This document shows positions 29,847-38,558 of a stretch of 64,000 nucleotides of DNA, one piece after another. Origin of the DNA: Oxalobacteraceae bacterium (GTDB lineage: Bacteria > Pseudomonadota > Gammaproteobacteria > Burkholderiales > Burkholderiaceae_D); contig CANCDR010000001.1 of assembly GCA_947374865.1 (NCBI GenBank), positions 310,001-374,000 on the forward strand. The letters run 5' to 3'. The notes under the pieces are model-generated. The model ran no database searches, was not told the DNA's origin, and saw only the letters and a list, made by a program, of their open reading frames with translations. Position numbers and translations under genes: made by a program. How positions within the stretch are numbered: position 1 is the first letter of the stretch; every line of letters begins with the position of its first letter.

Positions 29847-31742
29847 TCAGGTCTTGGTGCGCGCCTCGATCGCTTCCCATTTTTCCATACTGTCCAAGAG
29901 CAGCACATCGATTGCAGCGAAGCGTTGATGGATGCGTTCCTGCTCGCCTGCAGGTTTGCTATAGAAGGCCGGATCGGCCAATTGGGCCGTGATAGCTGCC
30001 TGTTCCGCCTCCAATGACGCGATCAGTTCAGGTAAGGCATCGAGCTCACGCTGCTCTTTGTAACTGAGTTTTTTCTTGGCTGGCGCGGCTTCTTTGGGCT
30101 CGTTTTTTGGCTCCGCTTTGGCCGGTGTTTTGGTGACTGCAGCAGCAGACTGACGATAGGTTTCCCAGTCGGTATAGCCGCCTACATACTCTTGCCACTT
30201 TCCTTCGCCTTCGGAAGCGATCACCTGCGTGACGACGTTGTCGAGGAAGGTACGGTCATGGCTGACCAAAAATACGGTGCCTTTGTATTCTTCCAGCAGT
30301 TCTTCGAGCAGCTCGAGGGTATCGATATCGAGATCATTGGTCGGTTCATCGAGCACCAGCACGTTGGCCGGCTTGGCGAACAGCCGCGCTAACAGCAAAC
30401 GATTACGTTCACCGCCGGAGAGTGACTTGACCGGCGAACGCGCACGTTCGGGCGCAAACAGGAAATCGTTCAGATACGTCATGACGTGCCGCCGTTGGCC
30501 ATTGATCTCGACCCAGTCGCTGCCGGGCGCGATGGTGTCGGCCAGACTATCTTCTTCATTAAGCTGCGCGCGCATCTGATCAAAGTACGCTACCTGCAGC
30601 TTGGTGCCCAGACGGATGGTGCCGCTGTCGGCATTATCTTCGCCCAGGATCAGCTTGAGCAGCGTGGTCTTACCGGCGCCATTGGCACCAATAAGGCCGA
30701 CCTTATCGCCGCGCAGAATCGTGGCGCTGAAGTCCTTGACGATCACCTTAGGACCAAAAGCCTTGCTCACATTTTCCATCTCAGCGACGATCTTGCCGGA
30801 GCGATCACCCGTGGCCACATCGAGCTTGACCTGACCTTGCTGGTCACGCCGCGCAGTACGGGTTAGACGTAATGCTTCTAAGCGCCGTACCCGTCCTTCA
30901 TCACGGGTACGACGGGCCTGGACGCCTTTGCGGATCCAGATTTCTTCCTGCGCTAAAAATTTATCAAATTTGGCGTTTTCAACTTCTTCGTTTTCCAGCA
31001 GTTCGGCCTTGCGTGCCTGATAGGTCGTAAAGTTACCGGGGAAGGATAAAATTTTGCCGCGATCGAGTTCGACGATGCGCGTGGCGACGTTATCGAGAAA
31101 GCGCCGGTCATGGGTAATGAAAAGCACGCTGCCCTTGTAATCACGCAGCAGACCCTCGAGCCACAAAATTGACGAGAAATCCAGATGGTTGGTCGGCTCA
31201 TCGAGTAGCAGTACATCGGGCGCACTCACCAGCGCACAGGCTAAGGCAACGCGTTTTTGCATACCACCGGAGAGCGTCCCCATGAGCATCGCCGGATCCA
31301 GATTGAGGCGGTCGAGCGTGGTCTCAACGCGGTTCTTGAGATTCCACGCATCGCCGGCATCAAGCTTGAGCTGGATCTCGTGCATGCGCTCCATGAGCGC
31401 CTCATCATCGTCGCCGCCAAACTGGCCGGTCAACGCTTCATATTCATTGAGCAGTGCCGGCATATCTCCCAGACCGGAGGCGACCGCATCAAATACGCTC
31501 ATGTCACTTTCAAAATGCGGCTCCTGATCGACGTAGGCGATATTGAGCCCTTGCTGCATCACCAGCAGGCCATCGTCGAGCTTGGACAGGCCGGCAATAA
31601 TTTTCAGCAGCGAGGACTTACCCGTCCCGTTACGGCCAATGAGTCCGACTCGCTCGGTCGTCTCGAGTGAGAATTCAGCATGATTAAGCAAAGCGACATG
31701 GCCGAAAGCCAGCTGCGCATTAGAGAGTGAGAGTACTGCCAT
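29847..31742 (-). CDS. uup: ABC-F ATPase, Uup type
   Basis: A soluble 631-residue protein with two fused ABC domains and no membrane segment. Walker A motifs are GRNGTGKSS (36–44) and GANGAGKTT; signatures are LSGGMQKR and LSGGERNR; both Walker B sites are followed by DEPTNHLD and DEPTNDLD. The linker is rich in charged residues, and the C-terminal coiled coil (about 560–630) is typical of Uup. ABC-F proteins act on ribosomes or, for Uup, on replication and transposon-excision stability. I start at MAVLSLSNAQ (31742); an in-frame ATG 27 bp upstream lacks family similarity. Confidence 0.93.
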   Translation of the reverse strand: MAVLSLSNAQLAFGHVALLNHAEFSLETTERVGLIGRNGTGKSSLLKIIAGLSKLDDGLLVMQQGLNIAYVDQEPHFESDMSVFDAVASGLGDMPALLNEYEALTGQFGGDDDEALMERMHEIQLKLDAGDAWNLKNRVETTLDRLNLDPAMLMGTLSGGMQKRVALACALVSAPDVLLLDEPTNHLDFSSILWLEGLLRDYKGSVLFITHDRRFLDNVATRIVELDRGKILSFPGNFTTYQARKAELLENEEVENAKFDKFLAQEEIWIRKGVQARRTRDEGRVRRLEALRLTRTARRDQQGQVKLDVATGDRSGKIVAEMENVSKAFGPKVIVKDFSATILRGDKVGLIGANGAGKTTLLKLILGEDNADSGTIRLGTKLQVAYFDQMRAQLNEEDSLADTIAPGSDWVEINGQRRHVMTYLNDFLFAPERARSPVKSLSGGERNRLLLARLFAKPANVLVLDEPTNDLDIDTLELLEELLEEYKGTVFLVSHDRTFLDNVVTQVIASEGEGKWQEYVGGYTDWETYRQSAAAVTKTPAKAEPKNEPKEAAPAKKKLSYKEQRELDALPELIASLEAEQAAITAQLADPAFYSKPAGEQERIHQRFAAIDVLLLDSMEKWEAIEARTKT

Positions 31743-31904
31743 AAAAAATAAGCCTGAAGTAGTTCGCAAGCACGAGGTACGCGCCGACTAAGTGAATAAA
31801 GTCCGCTATTGTACCGATTCGCAGGCCAAGCCTGCAGTGTGTTTGACGACAGGTCAGCTATAATCTCGCTCACGATCGCAGGATTACTACGTGATCGTGC
31901 GCGT

Positions 31905-31979
31905 CTCGCCGTAGTTCAATGGATAGAACAAGTGCCTCCTAAGCGCTAGATACAGGTCCGATTCCTGTCGGCGGGACCA
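31905..31979 (+). tRNA. tRNA-Arg (CCU)
   Basis: A 75-nt cloverleaf with encoded CCA. The acceptor stem CTCGCCG pairs with CGGCGGG (one G·U), the anticodon loop CTCCTAA gives CCU, and the T arm is ACAGG-TCCGATT-CCTGT. A TATAAT lies about 40 nt upstream (31859). A palindromic element starts eight bases after the gene. Confidence 0.95.
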
Positions 31980-31986
31980 AAGTTTC

Positions 31987-32060
31987 TGGGGTCAGGTCTT
32001 GACATGACACATTTGAAGAATTTTTTATGTCAGGACCTGTTATGTCAAGACCTGACCCCA
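31987..32060. repeat. 19-bp perfect inverted repeat element beside tRNA-Arg
   Basis: TGGGGTCAGGTCTTGACAT (31987–32005) and its exact complement (32042–32060) flank a 36-bp spacer. The spacer holds a partial degenerate third copy (ATGTCAGGACCTG) directly before the right arm. This is the shape of a REP/REPIN or miniature inverted-repeat element mobilised in trans; no transposase gene is nearby. Confidence 0.85.
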
Positions 32061-32270
32061 CACCCAGTGGAAGTCAGCGGCAAAGATCGCGTCGCGCATC
32101 TCAACACATTGCGCCAGCAAATGGGTATGTTTGCGACCGACGGCATGATGCCCGTGGACGGCGCAAAAAATGAATGGCAGGTGCTGGCCGACTTTAATTC
32201 ACAGTATGGTAATGTGCTGCCCGAAAAAACTTATACCAATCACTTTGTCATTCAGGCAAACCGTCACTAG
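32061..32270 (+). pseudogene. C-terminal remnant of an NMT1/TauA-like solute-binding protein
   Basis: About 69 codons open from the edge of the inverted repeat to a TAG. The sequence (RVAHLNTLRQQMGMFATDG, GAKNEWQVLADFNSQYG, KTYTNHFV) has the pattern of the last 60 or so residues of periplasmic NMT1/THI5-like binding proteins of NitT/TauT-type ABC transporters, which often end in a motif like TYTxxFV. The rest of the gene is absent, and the frame continues leftward into the repeat, where an ATG at 32004 is chance. No permease or ATPase for such a system is present. Confidence 0.5.
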
Positions 32271-32498
32271 TCCCACCTTGCCTGCCTCATTTCAGACCAA
32301 ATGTAATGCGCGTTTCAGGAGCATTAAGGGTAAGCGTTTAAGGTAAGATACGTTCCGGATTACACTGCCTTGATCTTAGGGGATGGGTTGGTCGATGTGC
32401 GCATAAAATTCCGCGATACATTCTTTTACATTCTCGGCGTCATCCAGGCAGATCATTTTCCGTTATCTTGTTACAACCGATCAATTCAGGAGCACGCA

Positions 32499-33002
32499 AT
32501 GCAAAGTCTTATCAAATCCGGTCTACCTCTCATTTGCTTATGCGCAGCCTCATTTAGCCAGGCTGCCGATTTCGAAGATTATGCGCGTGTTATCAGCGTC
32601 ACGCCGCGCGTCGAGCAAGTCAATCATCCGCGCCAGGAATGTCGCACAGAGTATGTCAATGTGCAGCGTCAGCAACGTTCTAGCGATGCGGGCGGCGGCA
32701 TCATCGGCGGTATTGTCGGTGGCATTTTAGGTAACCAGGTCGGTGGCGGTAATGGCCGCACCGTCGCGACGGCGGCTGGTGCGATCACCGGCGCCCTGGT
32801 CGGCGACCGTATGCAAAATCAGGATAACGGCGTGACCACCAGTGAACAGCCAGTGCGTCAGTGCCGCACGATCGATAACTGGGAGCAGCGCACGGTCGGC
32901 TACCAGGTCACTTATGAATATCGTGGGCATACGCAGACTTCGATGATGTCTTACGATCCGGGCCAACAGCTGCGTTTGCAGGTGACACTGACCCCGCGCT
33001 AA
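32499..33002 (+). CDS. glycine-zipper 2TM domain lipid-envelope protein
   Basis: A 167-residue protein starting at ATG 32499 after CAGGAG. The signal peptide ends near SFSQAA. The centre (about residues 65–110) is a glycine zipper, GGGIIGGIVGGILGNQVGGGNGRTVATAAGAITGALVG (in segments), of the Rick_17kDa/SlyB-like class, flanked by two cysteines (CRTEYVN, CRTIDNW) that could pair. Such proteins sit in the outer membrane and support envelope integrity under stress. There is no lipobox cysteine at the cleavage site. It has its own terminator. Confidence 0.85.
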   Translation: MQSLIKSGLPLICLCAASFSQAADFEDYARVISVTPRVEQVNHPRQECRTEYVNVQRQQRSSDAGGGIIGGIVGGILGNQVGGGNGRTVATAAGAITGALVGDRMQNQDNGVTTSEQPVRQCRTIDNWEQRTVGYQVTYEYRGHTQTSMMSYDPGQQLRLQVTLTPR

Positions 33003-33020
33003 TTTTTTTCTTTTTAATAC

Positions 33021-33058
33021 AATCCTGTCAGACACTGGTCTGACAGGATTTTTTTTAT
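33021..33058 (+). terminator. terminator of glycine-zipper gene
   Basis: AATCCTGTCAGAC, a four-base loop, its perfect complement and eight T. Confidence 0.92.
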
Positions 33059-33122
33059 CCTCCGTTTTATCCTCTGTTCACTGATAAAATCAATTCAAAC
33101 AGGCACTCAACAAGGAGACACA

Positions 33123-33971
33123 ATGAAACTGGTTCGCTATGGCCGTCCCGGCAAAGAAAAACCTGGCTTGATCGATGCCGATCAAAAGCTGCGTGATTTA
33201 TCCGCCATCATCCCTGACATCAACGCTGCGATTCTCTCCCCTGCCGGCTTGGCGCGGCTGGCCAAAATCAAGCCGGCCAAATTACCAGTGGTGCGCGGCA
33301 AGCCCCGCTTCGGTGTGCCGATTGCTCAGGTCAGTAAATTTATCGCCATTGGCCTGAACTACGCTGATCATGCAGCTGAATCGGGCATGCCGATCCCTAA
33401 GGAACCGGTCGTCTTCATGAAGGCGGTCAGCTGCCTGTCGGGTGCGAATGATGATGTGATGCTGCCTAAAGAGTCGACCAAGGTCGACTGGGAAGTCGAA
33501 CTGGGTATCATCATCGGCAGTCGCGCAAGTTATGTGAGCGAAAAAAATGCGCTGGATTATGTGGCTGGCTATTGCATCGTCAACGACGTCTCTGAACGCG
33601 CGTTCCAGCTTGAGCGCGGTTCCCAGTGGGATAAAGGTAAGGGCTGCGATACCTTCGGGCCGGTCGGTCCCTGGCTGGTCACGCGCGACGAAGTACCCAA
33701 CCCGCACAAACTGGCCATGTGGCTCGATATCGATGGTGAGCGCATGCAAAGCGGCTCCACCAGGACGATGATTTTTTCGGTCGCAAAAATCGTCAGTTAC
33801 CTCAGCCGCTTCATGACCCTGATGCCAGGCGATATCATCACGACCGGTACACCACCCGGTGTAGGGATGGGCATGCAGCCGCAGCGTTTTCTGGTCAAGG
33901 GCGAAACGATGCGGCTGGGGATTGAGGGCTTGGGTGAACAGCAGCAGAAGGTGGTGGCTTACAAAAAATAG
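33123..33971 (+). CDS. fumarylacetoacetate hydrolase family protein
   Basis: A 282-residue FAH-fold enzyme. Metal-binding acidic residues lie in WEVELGIIIG (E-x-E) and the later D of KGKGCDTFGP; further family motifs are GLNYADHAAE, FMKAVSCLSG, YCIVNDVSERAFQ and PGDIITTGTPPGVGMG. It hydrolyses C–C bonds in 2,4-diketo or acylpyruvate-type substrates. The form at this length includes 2,4-diketo-3-deoxy-L-fuconate hydrolase, acylpyruvases and ureidoglycolate lyase, so the substrate is open. It is convergent with a zeta GST gene, which hints at aromatic ring-cleavage products (inference). Confidence 0.88.
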   Translation: MKLVRYGRPGKEKPGLIDADQKLRDLSAIIPDINAAILSPAGLARLAKIKPAKLPVVRGKPRFGVPIAQVSKFIAIGLNYADHAAESGMPIPKEPVVFMKAVSCLSGANDDVMLPKESTKVDWEVELGIIIGSRASYVSEKNALDYVAGYCIVNDVSERAFQLERGSQWDKGKGCDTFGPVGPWLVTRDEVPNPHKLAMWLDIDGERMQSGSTRTMIFSVAKIVSYLSRFMTLMPGDIITTGTPPGVGMGMQPQRFLVKGETMRLGIEGLGEQQQKVVAYKK

Positions 33972-34014
33972 TTGGTCGCAGTTTGCATCATCTTTTTCTT
34001 CTTGCGGATCAGTC

Positions 34015-34665
34015 TTACTCCGCGTCAGGCTGATTTTCTGGCGCGGCGGCGATGAAGGCGGGGAGGGTCTGGCAGAGGGCTTCAATGCGCAGCAGAGTCG
34101 GCATGGCGGAGAGATCGCATGCCACGCGACGTGCATTGGCTAGCTGTGGAATCAGCAGACAGTCGGCCATGCCGGGGGACTCACCAAAACAGAATGCGCC
34201 CGTGCGTCGATCACGGGCCAGGGTGGTTTCGAGCGCGGCCAGACCTTGCTCGCACCAGTGGCGACTCCAGGCGTCTTTGTCAGCATCGGCGACGTGCAGA
34301 TTGCGCACCAAATAACGCAATACGCGTAAATTATTCAGCGGATGAATGTCGCAGGCGATCTGCAGCGCGATACTGCGAACGAATGCGCGGTCAACGGGAT
34401 CCGTTGGCAGCAGAGACGGCGTGGGGTGTGTTTCTTCCAGATACTCGATAATTGCCAGCGACTGCGTGAGCGTCGAATCGTGCGTTGCATCGACCAGCAC
34501 AGGAACCAGCGCGTCGGGGTTGATGGCGCGGTAGTCAGCAGTCAATTGCTGACCGCCTTGTTTGAGCAGATGAACAGGCACGCTGTCGTAAGCCAGACCC
34601 TTGAGATTAAGCGCGATACGCACCCGGTAGGAGGCCGAACTACGGAAGTACCCATACAGTTTCAT
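34015..34665 (-). CDS. maiA: zeta-class glutathione S-transferase / maleylacetoacetate isomerase
   Basis: A 216-residue GST. The N-terminal thioredoxin-like domain starts MKLYGYFRSSASYRVRIALN, with the zeta-class SSAS-type active site, then NPDALVPVLVD and LTQSLAIIEYLEETHP. The helical domain has CDIHPLNNLRVLRYL and the family signature near the end. It isomerises maleylacetoacetate or maleylpyruvate with glutathione. The ATG at 34665 is chosen over one at 34677 because the domain begins there. It is 28 bp after livF in the same direction, so it might be read from the liv promoter. Confidence 0.88.
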   Translation of the reverse strand: MKLYGYFRSSASYRVRIALNLKGLAYDSVPVHLLKQGGQQLTADYRAINPDALVPVLVDATHDSTLTQSLAIIEYLEETHPTPSLLPTDPVDRAFVRSIALQIACDIHPLNNLRVLRYLVRNLHVADADKDAWSRHWCEQGLAALETTLARDRRTGAFCFGESPGMADCLLIPQLANARRVACDLSAMPTLLRIEALCQTLPAFIAAAPENQPDAE

Positions 34666-34693
34666 GACGCTCTCCACAGTGAATTACACCGCT

Positions 34694-35416
34694 TTACTCT
34701 CCTAAGTAAGCCGCCCTCACCTTAGGATCATCCAACATATCGCGCGCAATACCGCTCATCGTTACCAAGCCAGATTCCATCACGTAGCCACGATGCGCAG
34801 CTTGCAAAGCCAGCTTGGCATTTTGCTCGACCAGCAAAATTGTCACGCCCTGCGCCGAAACCGAACGTACCACTTCAAAAATTTTCTCAACCATGATCGG
34901 CGAGAGTCCCATCGATGGCTCATCGAGCAGCAGCAGCTTGGGGTGACTCATCAGCGCACGCGCCATCGCCAGCATCTGTTGCTCACCGCCCGACAAAGTG
35001 CCGGCCATCTGCGTTGCACGTTCTTTGAGGCGCGGAAAAACAGCAAACCATTTATCGATATCGACGGCGATCTCGGCCTTGTCGTTGCGAATGTAGGCAC
35101 CCATTTGTAGATTTTCGAGAATCGACATGCGGGTAAATACACCACGGCCTTCAGGCACCATCGCCAGGCTATTTCTCACTAGCCCAAAGGAAGTACTGCC
35201 TTTGATGGCCTGACCCATGTAGTCGATGTGACCTTCGACCCTACAATCTGGCAGAGTACCCGTGATGGCCTTGAGGGTCGTCGTCTTGCCGGCGCCATTA
35301 GCACCAATGAGCGTGACGAGCTCGCCTTCACGTACCTCGAGATCGACGCCCTTGACGGCCTGAATGCCGCCATAAGCGACCTTTAAGCCGCTGACTTTTA
35401 ATACGGTGGTCGACAT
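34694..35416 (-). CDS. livF: branched-chain amino acid ABC transporter ATPase LivF
   Basis: A 240-residue cytoplasmic ATPase. Walker A GANGAGKTTTLK, signature LSGGEQQML, Walker B LLLLDEPSMGLSP and the family ending KVRAAYLGE. With LivG it powers HAAT-type import. It starts with GGAGGAGGG ahead and overlaps the livG stop by one base (TGATG). Confidence 0.95.
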   Translation of the reverse strand: MSTTVLKVSGLKVAYGGIQAVKGVDLEVREGELVTLIGANGAGKTTTLKAITGTLPDCRVEGHIDYMGQAIKGSTSFGLVRNSLAMVPEGRGVFTRMSILENLQMGAYIRNDKAEIAVDIDKWFAVFPRLKERATQMAGTLSGGEQQMLAMARALMSHPKLLLLDEPSMGLSPIMVEKIFEVVRSVSAQGVTILLVEQNAKLALQAAHRGYVMESGLVTMSGIARDMLDDPKVRAAYLGE

Positions 35417-36204
35417 CAGTGCCCTCCTCCCAAATAGGCTTCGATGACAGCCGGATTTTTTTGTACTTCAGCGGGCAGACCTTGGGCGATGGGTTTGCCA
35501 TAATCGAGCACGGTCATGCGGTCGCACAGTCCCATCATCAGTTTGACATCGTGCTCAATGAGCAGAATGGTTTTGCCATCAGCTTTGATCTTGACTAGCA
35601 ATTCGCGCAGACCCAGTTTTTCGGTGGCGTTCATGCCGGCGGCGGGTTCATCGAGGGCCAATAACTGCGGATCGGTCGCCAGGGCGCGGGCAATTTCCAG
35701 GCGCCGCTGATCGCCATATGACAGATGACGCGACGTACGATCCGCAAATTGCACAATACCGACAAAGTCGAGTAACTCGAGCGCACGGGCACGAATCTGC
35801 GCTTCTTCCAAACGCGCCGCCTTATTACGCAGGATGGCACCAAAAACGCCCTGATGGGTGCGCACATGACGGCCGACCATGACGTTTTCGAGCGCCGTCA
35901 TTTCACCAAACAGTCGAATGTTTTGAAAGGTACGCGCAATGCCTGCCTTGGCAACTTCATGCGGCGCCGACGGCGAATAGGGGATACCGGCCAGTGCGAA
36001 GCTGCCAGTGTCGGGCTGATAGAGCCCGGTGATGACGTTAAACAGTGTGGTTTTGCCCGCACCATTAGGGCCGATCAGACCGTAAATCTGACCCCGATGA
36101 ATTTCAAGCGCGACATCGGACAAGGCTTGCAGACCACCGAAGCGTTTTGAGACGCCGCTGATCTTGAGGATGGGTTCATGCATGGATTCGTGTCCTGTAC
36201 TCAT
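35416..36204 (-). CDS. livG: branched-chain amino acid ABC transporter ATPase LivG
   Basis: A 262-residue ATPase: Walker A GPNGAGKTTLFNVITG, signature LSYGDQRRLEIARAL, Walker B LLALDEPAAGMN, and the LivG-type loop FQNIRLFGEMTALENVMVGRH (in parts). It overlaps livM by one base (TAATG). A second in-frame ATG at 36183 (MHEPILKISG) could be the true start, removing seven residues that are not family-like. Confidence 0.95.
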   Translation of the reverse strand: MSTGHESMHEPILKISGVSKRFGGLQALSDVALEIHRGQIYGLIGPNGAGKTTLFNVITGLYQPDTGSFALAGIPYSPSAPHEVAKAGIARTFQNIRLFGEMTALENVMVGRHVRTHQGVFGAILRNKAARLEEAQIRARALELLDFVGIVQFADRTSRHLSYGDQRRLEIARALATDPQLLALDEPAAGMNATEKLGLRELLVKIKADGKTILLIEHDVKLMMGLCDRMTVLDYGKPIAQGLPAEVQKNPAVIEAYLGGGH

Positions 36205-37418
36205 TATGCCGCCACAACGTCGGTCGAGCGCGCAGGTTGATCGACATCGCCATCCGGACGGTCTTCACTCTTTGGTGCCGGCCACAGACCCGCTGGACGC
36301 GTAAGCATAATGATGACCATCGCCAGGCCATACAAAAGCTGGCGCAAGACTTCGGCTTCAATCAGCACTTTGCCGAACAGGAGTCGCTGCAAGGGCTCCA
36401 CGCCGTGGCGCAAGACTTCCGGCAATGCCGCCAGAATGACACCGCCCATGATCACACCGGGAATGTGACCTATGCCGCCCAACACCACCATGGCCAACAC
36501 CACGATCGACTCGGTGAGTGAAAAGGACTCAGGCGATACAAAGCCCTGGAAGGAAGCAAACATCGCACCGGCTACACCGCCAAAGGAAGCACCCATGGCG
36601 AAGGCCAGCAATTTGACATTACGCGTATTGATGCCCATCGCCTTGGCAGCGATTTCGTCTTCACGAATGGCGACCCACGCGCGACCCAGGCGGGAATGCT
36701 GCAGACGACCGGTGATGAAAATAATCGCAATACAAAGTAACAGGAACAAATAATAATAAGCATTCACCGAAGGCATGGCATAGCTGCCCAAGTACAGGGT
36801 CGCATTCGATCCCGCTTCGCCGCCCAGCGAGACGCCGAAAATCCGGATCGGATCGATCAGATTAATCCCCTGCGGACCGTTGGTAATATTGACCGGCGAG
36901 TTAAGGTTATTCATAAAAATACGGATGATTTCACCAAACCCCAGCGTGACGATGGCCAAATAATCACCACGCAGCTTGAGGGTCGGCGCGCCCAGCAAGG
37001 CACCGAATACACCTGCCAGCAAAGCACCCAATGGAACGATCAGCCATACCGATAAGTGAATCCCGCTCTGGGCGATTTCCGGACCGAAGAAACTCACCAT
37101 CGCCGCACCCAGCGCGGGGTAAGTATTGACGAAGGATTCGAGCACAGCGGCAAATTGGGGCGAGGCCAGCAAGGCTGTCATATACGCACCGAGCGCATAA
37201 AAAGCGATATACCCCAGATCGAGTAATCCGGCAAAGCCGACCACAATATTCAGCCCCAAAGCCAACATGATGTAGAGCAAGGCAAAGTCCATGATACGAA
37301 CCCAGGAATTGCCGAAATTTGCAGCGATAAAAGGAAACGCCACCAGCACTACGGCGAGCACCAGAAAGTGGACCTTGGCCTGAGAAGGATTGCGCTTGAA
37401 ATCGAAGTAATGTGCCAT
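36204..37418 (-). CDS. livM: branched-chain amino acid ABC transporter permease LivM
   Basis: A 404-residue inner-membrane permease with about nine to ten helices. Motifs GLNIVVGFAGLLDLGYIAFYALGAYMTALL (in segments) and the cytoplasmic coupling helix region GRAWVAIREDEIAAKAMGIN and FGGVAGAMFAS are typical. A C-terminal extension of about 30 polar residues is present. It pairs with LivH ten bases upstream. Confidence 0.95.
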   Translation of the reverse strand: MAHYFDFKRNPSQAKVHFLVLAVVLVAFPFIAANFGNSWVRIMDFALLYIMLALGLNIVVGFAGLLDLGYIAFYALGAYMTALLASPQFAAVLESFVNTYPALGAAMVSFFGPEIAQSGIHLSVWLIVPLGALLAGVFGALLGAPTLKLRGDYLAIVTLGFGEIIRIFMNNLNSPVNITNGPQGINLIDPIRIFGVSLGGEAGSNATLYLGSYAMPSVNAYYYLFLLLCIAIIFITGRLQHSRLGRAWVAIREDEIAAKAMGINTRNVKLLAFAMGASFGGVAGAMFASFQGFVSPESFSLTESIVVLAMVVLGGIGHIPGVIMGGVILAALPEVLRHGVEPLQRLLFGKVLIEAEVLRQLLYGLAMVIIMLTRPAGLWPAPKSEDRPDGDVDQPARSTDVVAA

Positions 37419-37427
37419 GTCTGTTCC

Positions 37428-38357
37428 TTATGCCCGGTCTGCCACGCGTTCGCCCATGATGCCGGAGGGACGCAGCGTCAATACGATGATCAGTACGACA
37501 AAGGCGAAAATATCCTGATATTGACTGCCGAGGAAATCACCGGTCAGATCACCAATGTAGCCGGCGCCCAGGCTTTCAATCAGGCCCAGCAAAATACCGC
37601 CCAACATGGCGCCATAAATATTACCGATGCCGCCCAATACTGCCGCCGAAAAGGCTTTTAAGCCGGGCAAAAAGCCCATCGCAAACTGCGCCGAAGAATA
37701 GGTCGCACCCCACATCACGCCGGCTACGGCGGCCAGCGTGGCACCGATGGCGAAGGTCAGCACAATGACTTGATTGGAGTCGACGCCCATTAAACCTGCG
37801 ACGCGCGGATTTTCTGCGGTGGCGCGCATGGCGCGTCCCATTTTCGTTTTTTCGACCAGCAGCACCAGACCGATCATTGAGGCCAGCGCCAGCACCAGCA
37901 ACATGATTTGCGTTGGTGTGATGAGGGCTCCCAGAAATTCAAGCGAGTCTTGCGGCATGACCTGCGGGAAGCCGACCGGACTACGGCCCCAGATCATCAT
38001 GGCAAAGGTCTGCAGCAGCAAAGACACACCGATCGCCGTGATCAGCGGTGCTAGTCGTGGCGCATTACGTAATTTGCGATAAGCCACCCGTTCGATGAGT
38101 ACATTCACGCCGATACAAACCGGTATCGCACCAAGAATAGCGATCGACAGCTGAACGATACCCGGCAGCTCAGGCGCCACATGTTGCAGCAATTTGAGGA
38201 CTGTAATACCGACCATGGCACCGATCATGAGTACATCGCCGTGGGCGAAATTAATCAGGTTCAGGACACCGTAGACCATTGTGTAGCCCAGTGCGACCAG
38301 GGCATACATACTGCCTAACACCAGACCATTAATAATTTGCTGGATGAATATGTCCAT
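37428..38357 (-). CDS. livH: branched-chain amino acid ABC transporter permease LivH
   Basis: A 309-residue permease. Start at ATG 38357 (MDIFIQQIINGLVLGSMYAL), after GAGAAAAG; the frame is open 18 codons upstream without family content. Motifs: INFAHGDVLMIGAM, GRAMRATAENPRVAGLMGVD and AVLGGIGNIYGAMLGG. First gene of livHMGF. No livJ/livK binding-protein gene is in the window, so it must be supplied elsewhere. Confidence 0.95.
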   Translation of the reverse strand: MDIFIQQIINGLVLGSMYALVALGYTMVYGVLNLINFAHGDVLMIGAMVGITVLKLLQHVAPELPGIVQLSIAILGAIPVCIGVNVLIERVAYRKLRNAPRLAPLITAIGVSLLLQTFAMMIWGRSPVGFPQVMPQDSLEFLGALITPTQIMLLVLALASMIGLVLLVEKTKMGRAMRATAENPRVAGLMGVDSNQVIVLTFAIGATLAAVAGVMWGATYSSAQFAMGFLPGLKAFSAAVLGGIGNIYGAMLGGILLGLIESLGAGYIGDLTGDFLGSQYQDIFAFVVLIIVLTLRPSGIMGERVADRA

Positions 38358-38558
38358 TGATCTTTTCTCATTAATATTGAAGCGCCCGATAGCGCATTCC
38401 GTCCGCACCACTGCATTGGTATGCTACGAAGCTGTCAATCGACAGGGCAAGCGCGCGATTATACCGAAATTGCCACGCACAGCAGCAGGCTTGCTCTTCA
38501 TGTCAAAATAACACCGCGCCAAACAGGGGTCTACATAAACTGCGCTGCCTGGCCGTGG

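Noticed and set aside
32004-32270. 88-codon gene starting in the inverted repeat
   Set aside because: The first part is the repeat itself and has no protein-like content; only the codons after 32060 resemble a known family, so it is listed as a remnant.
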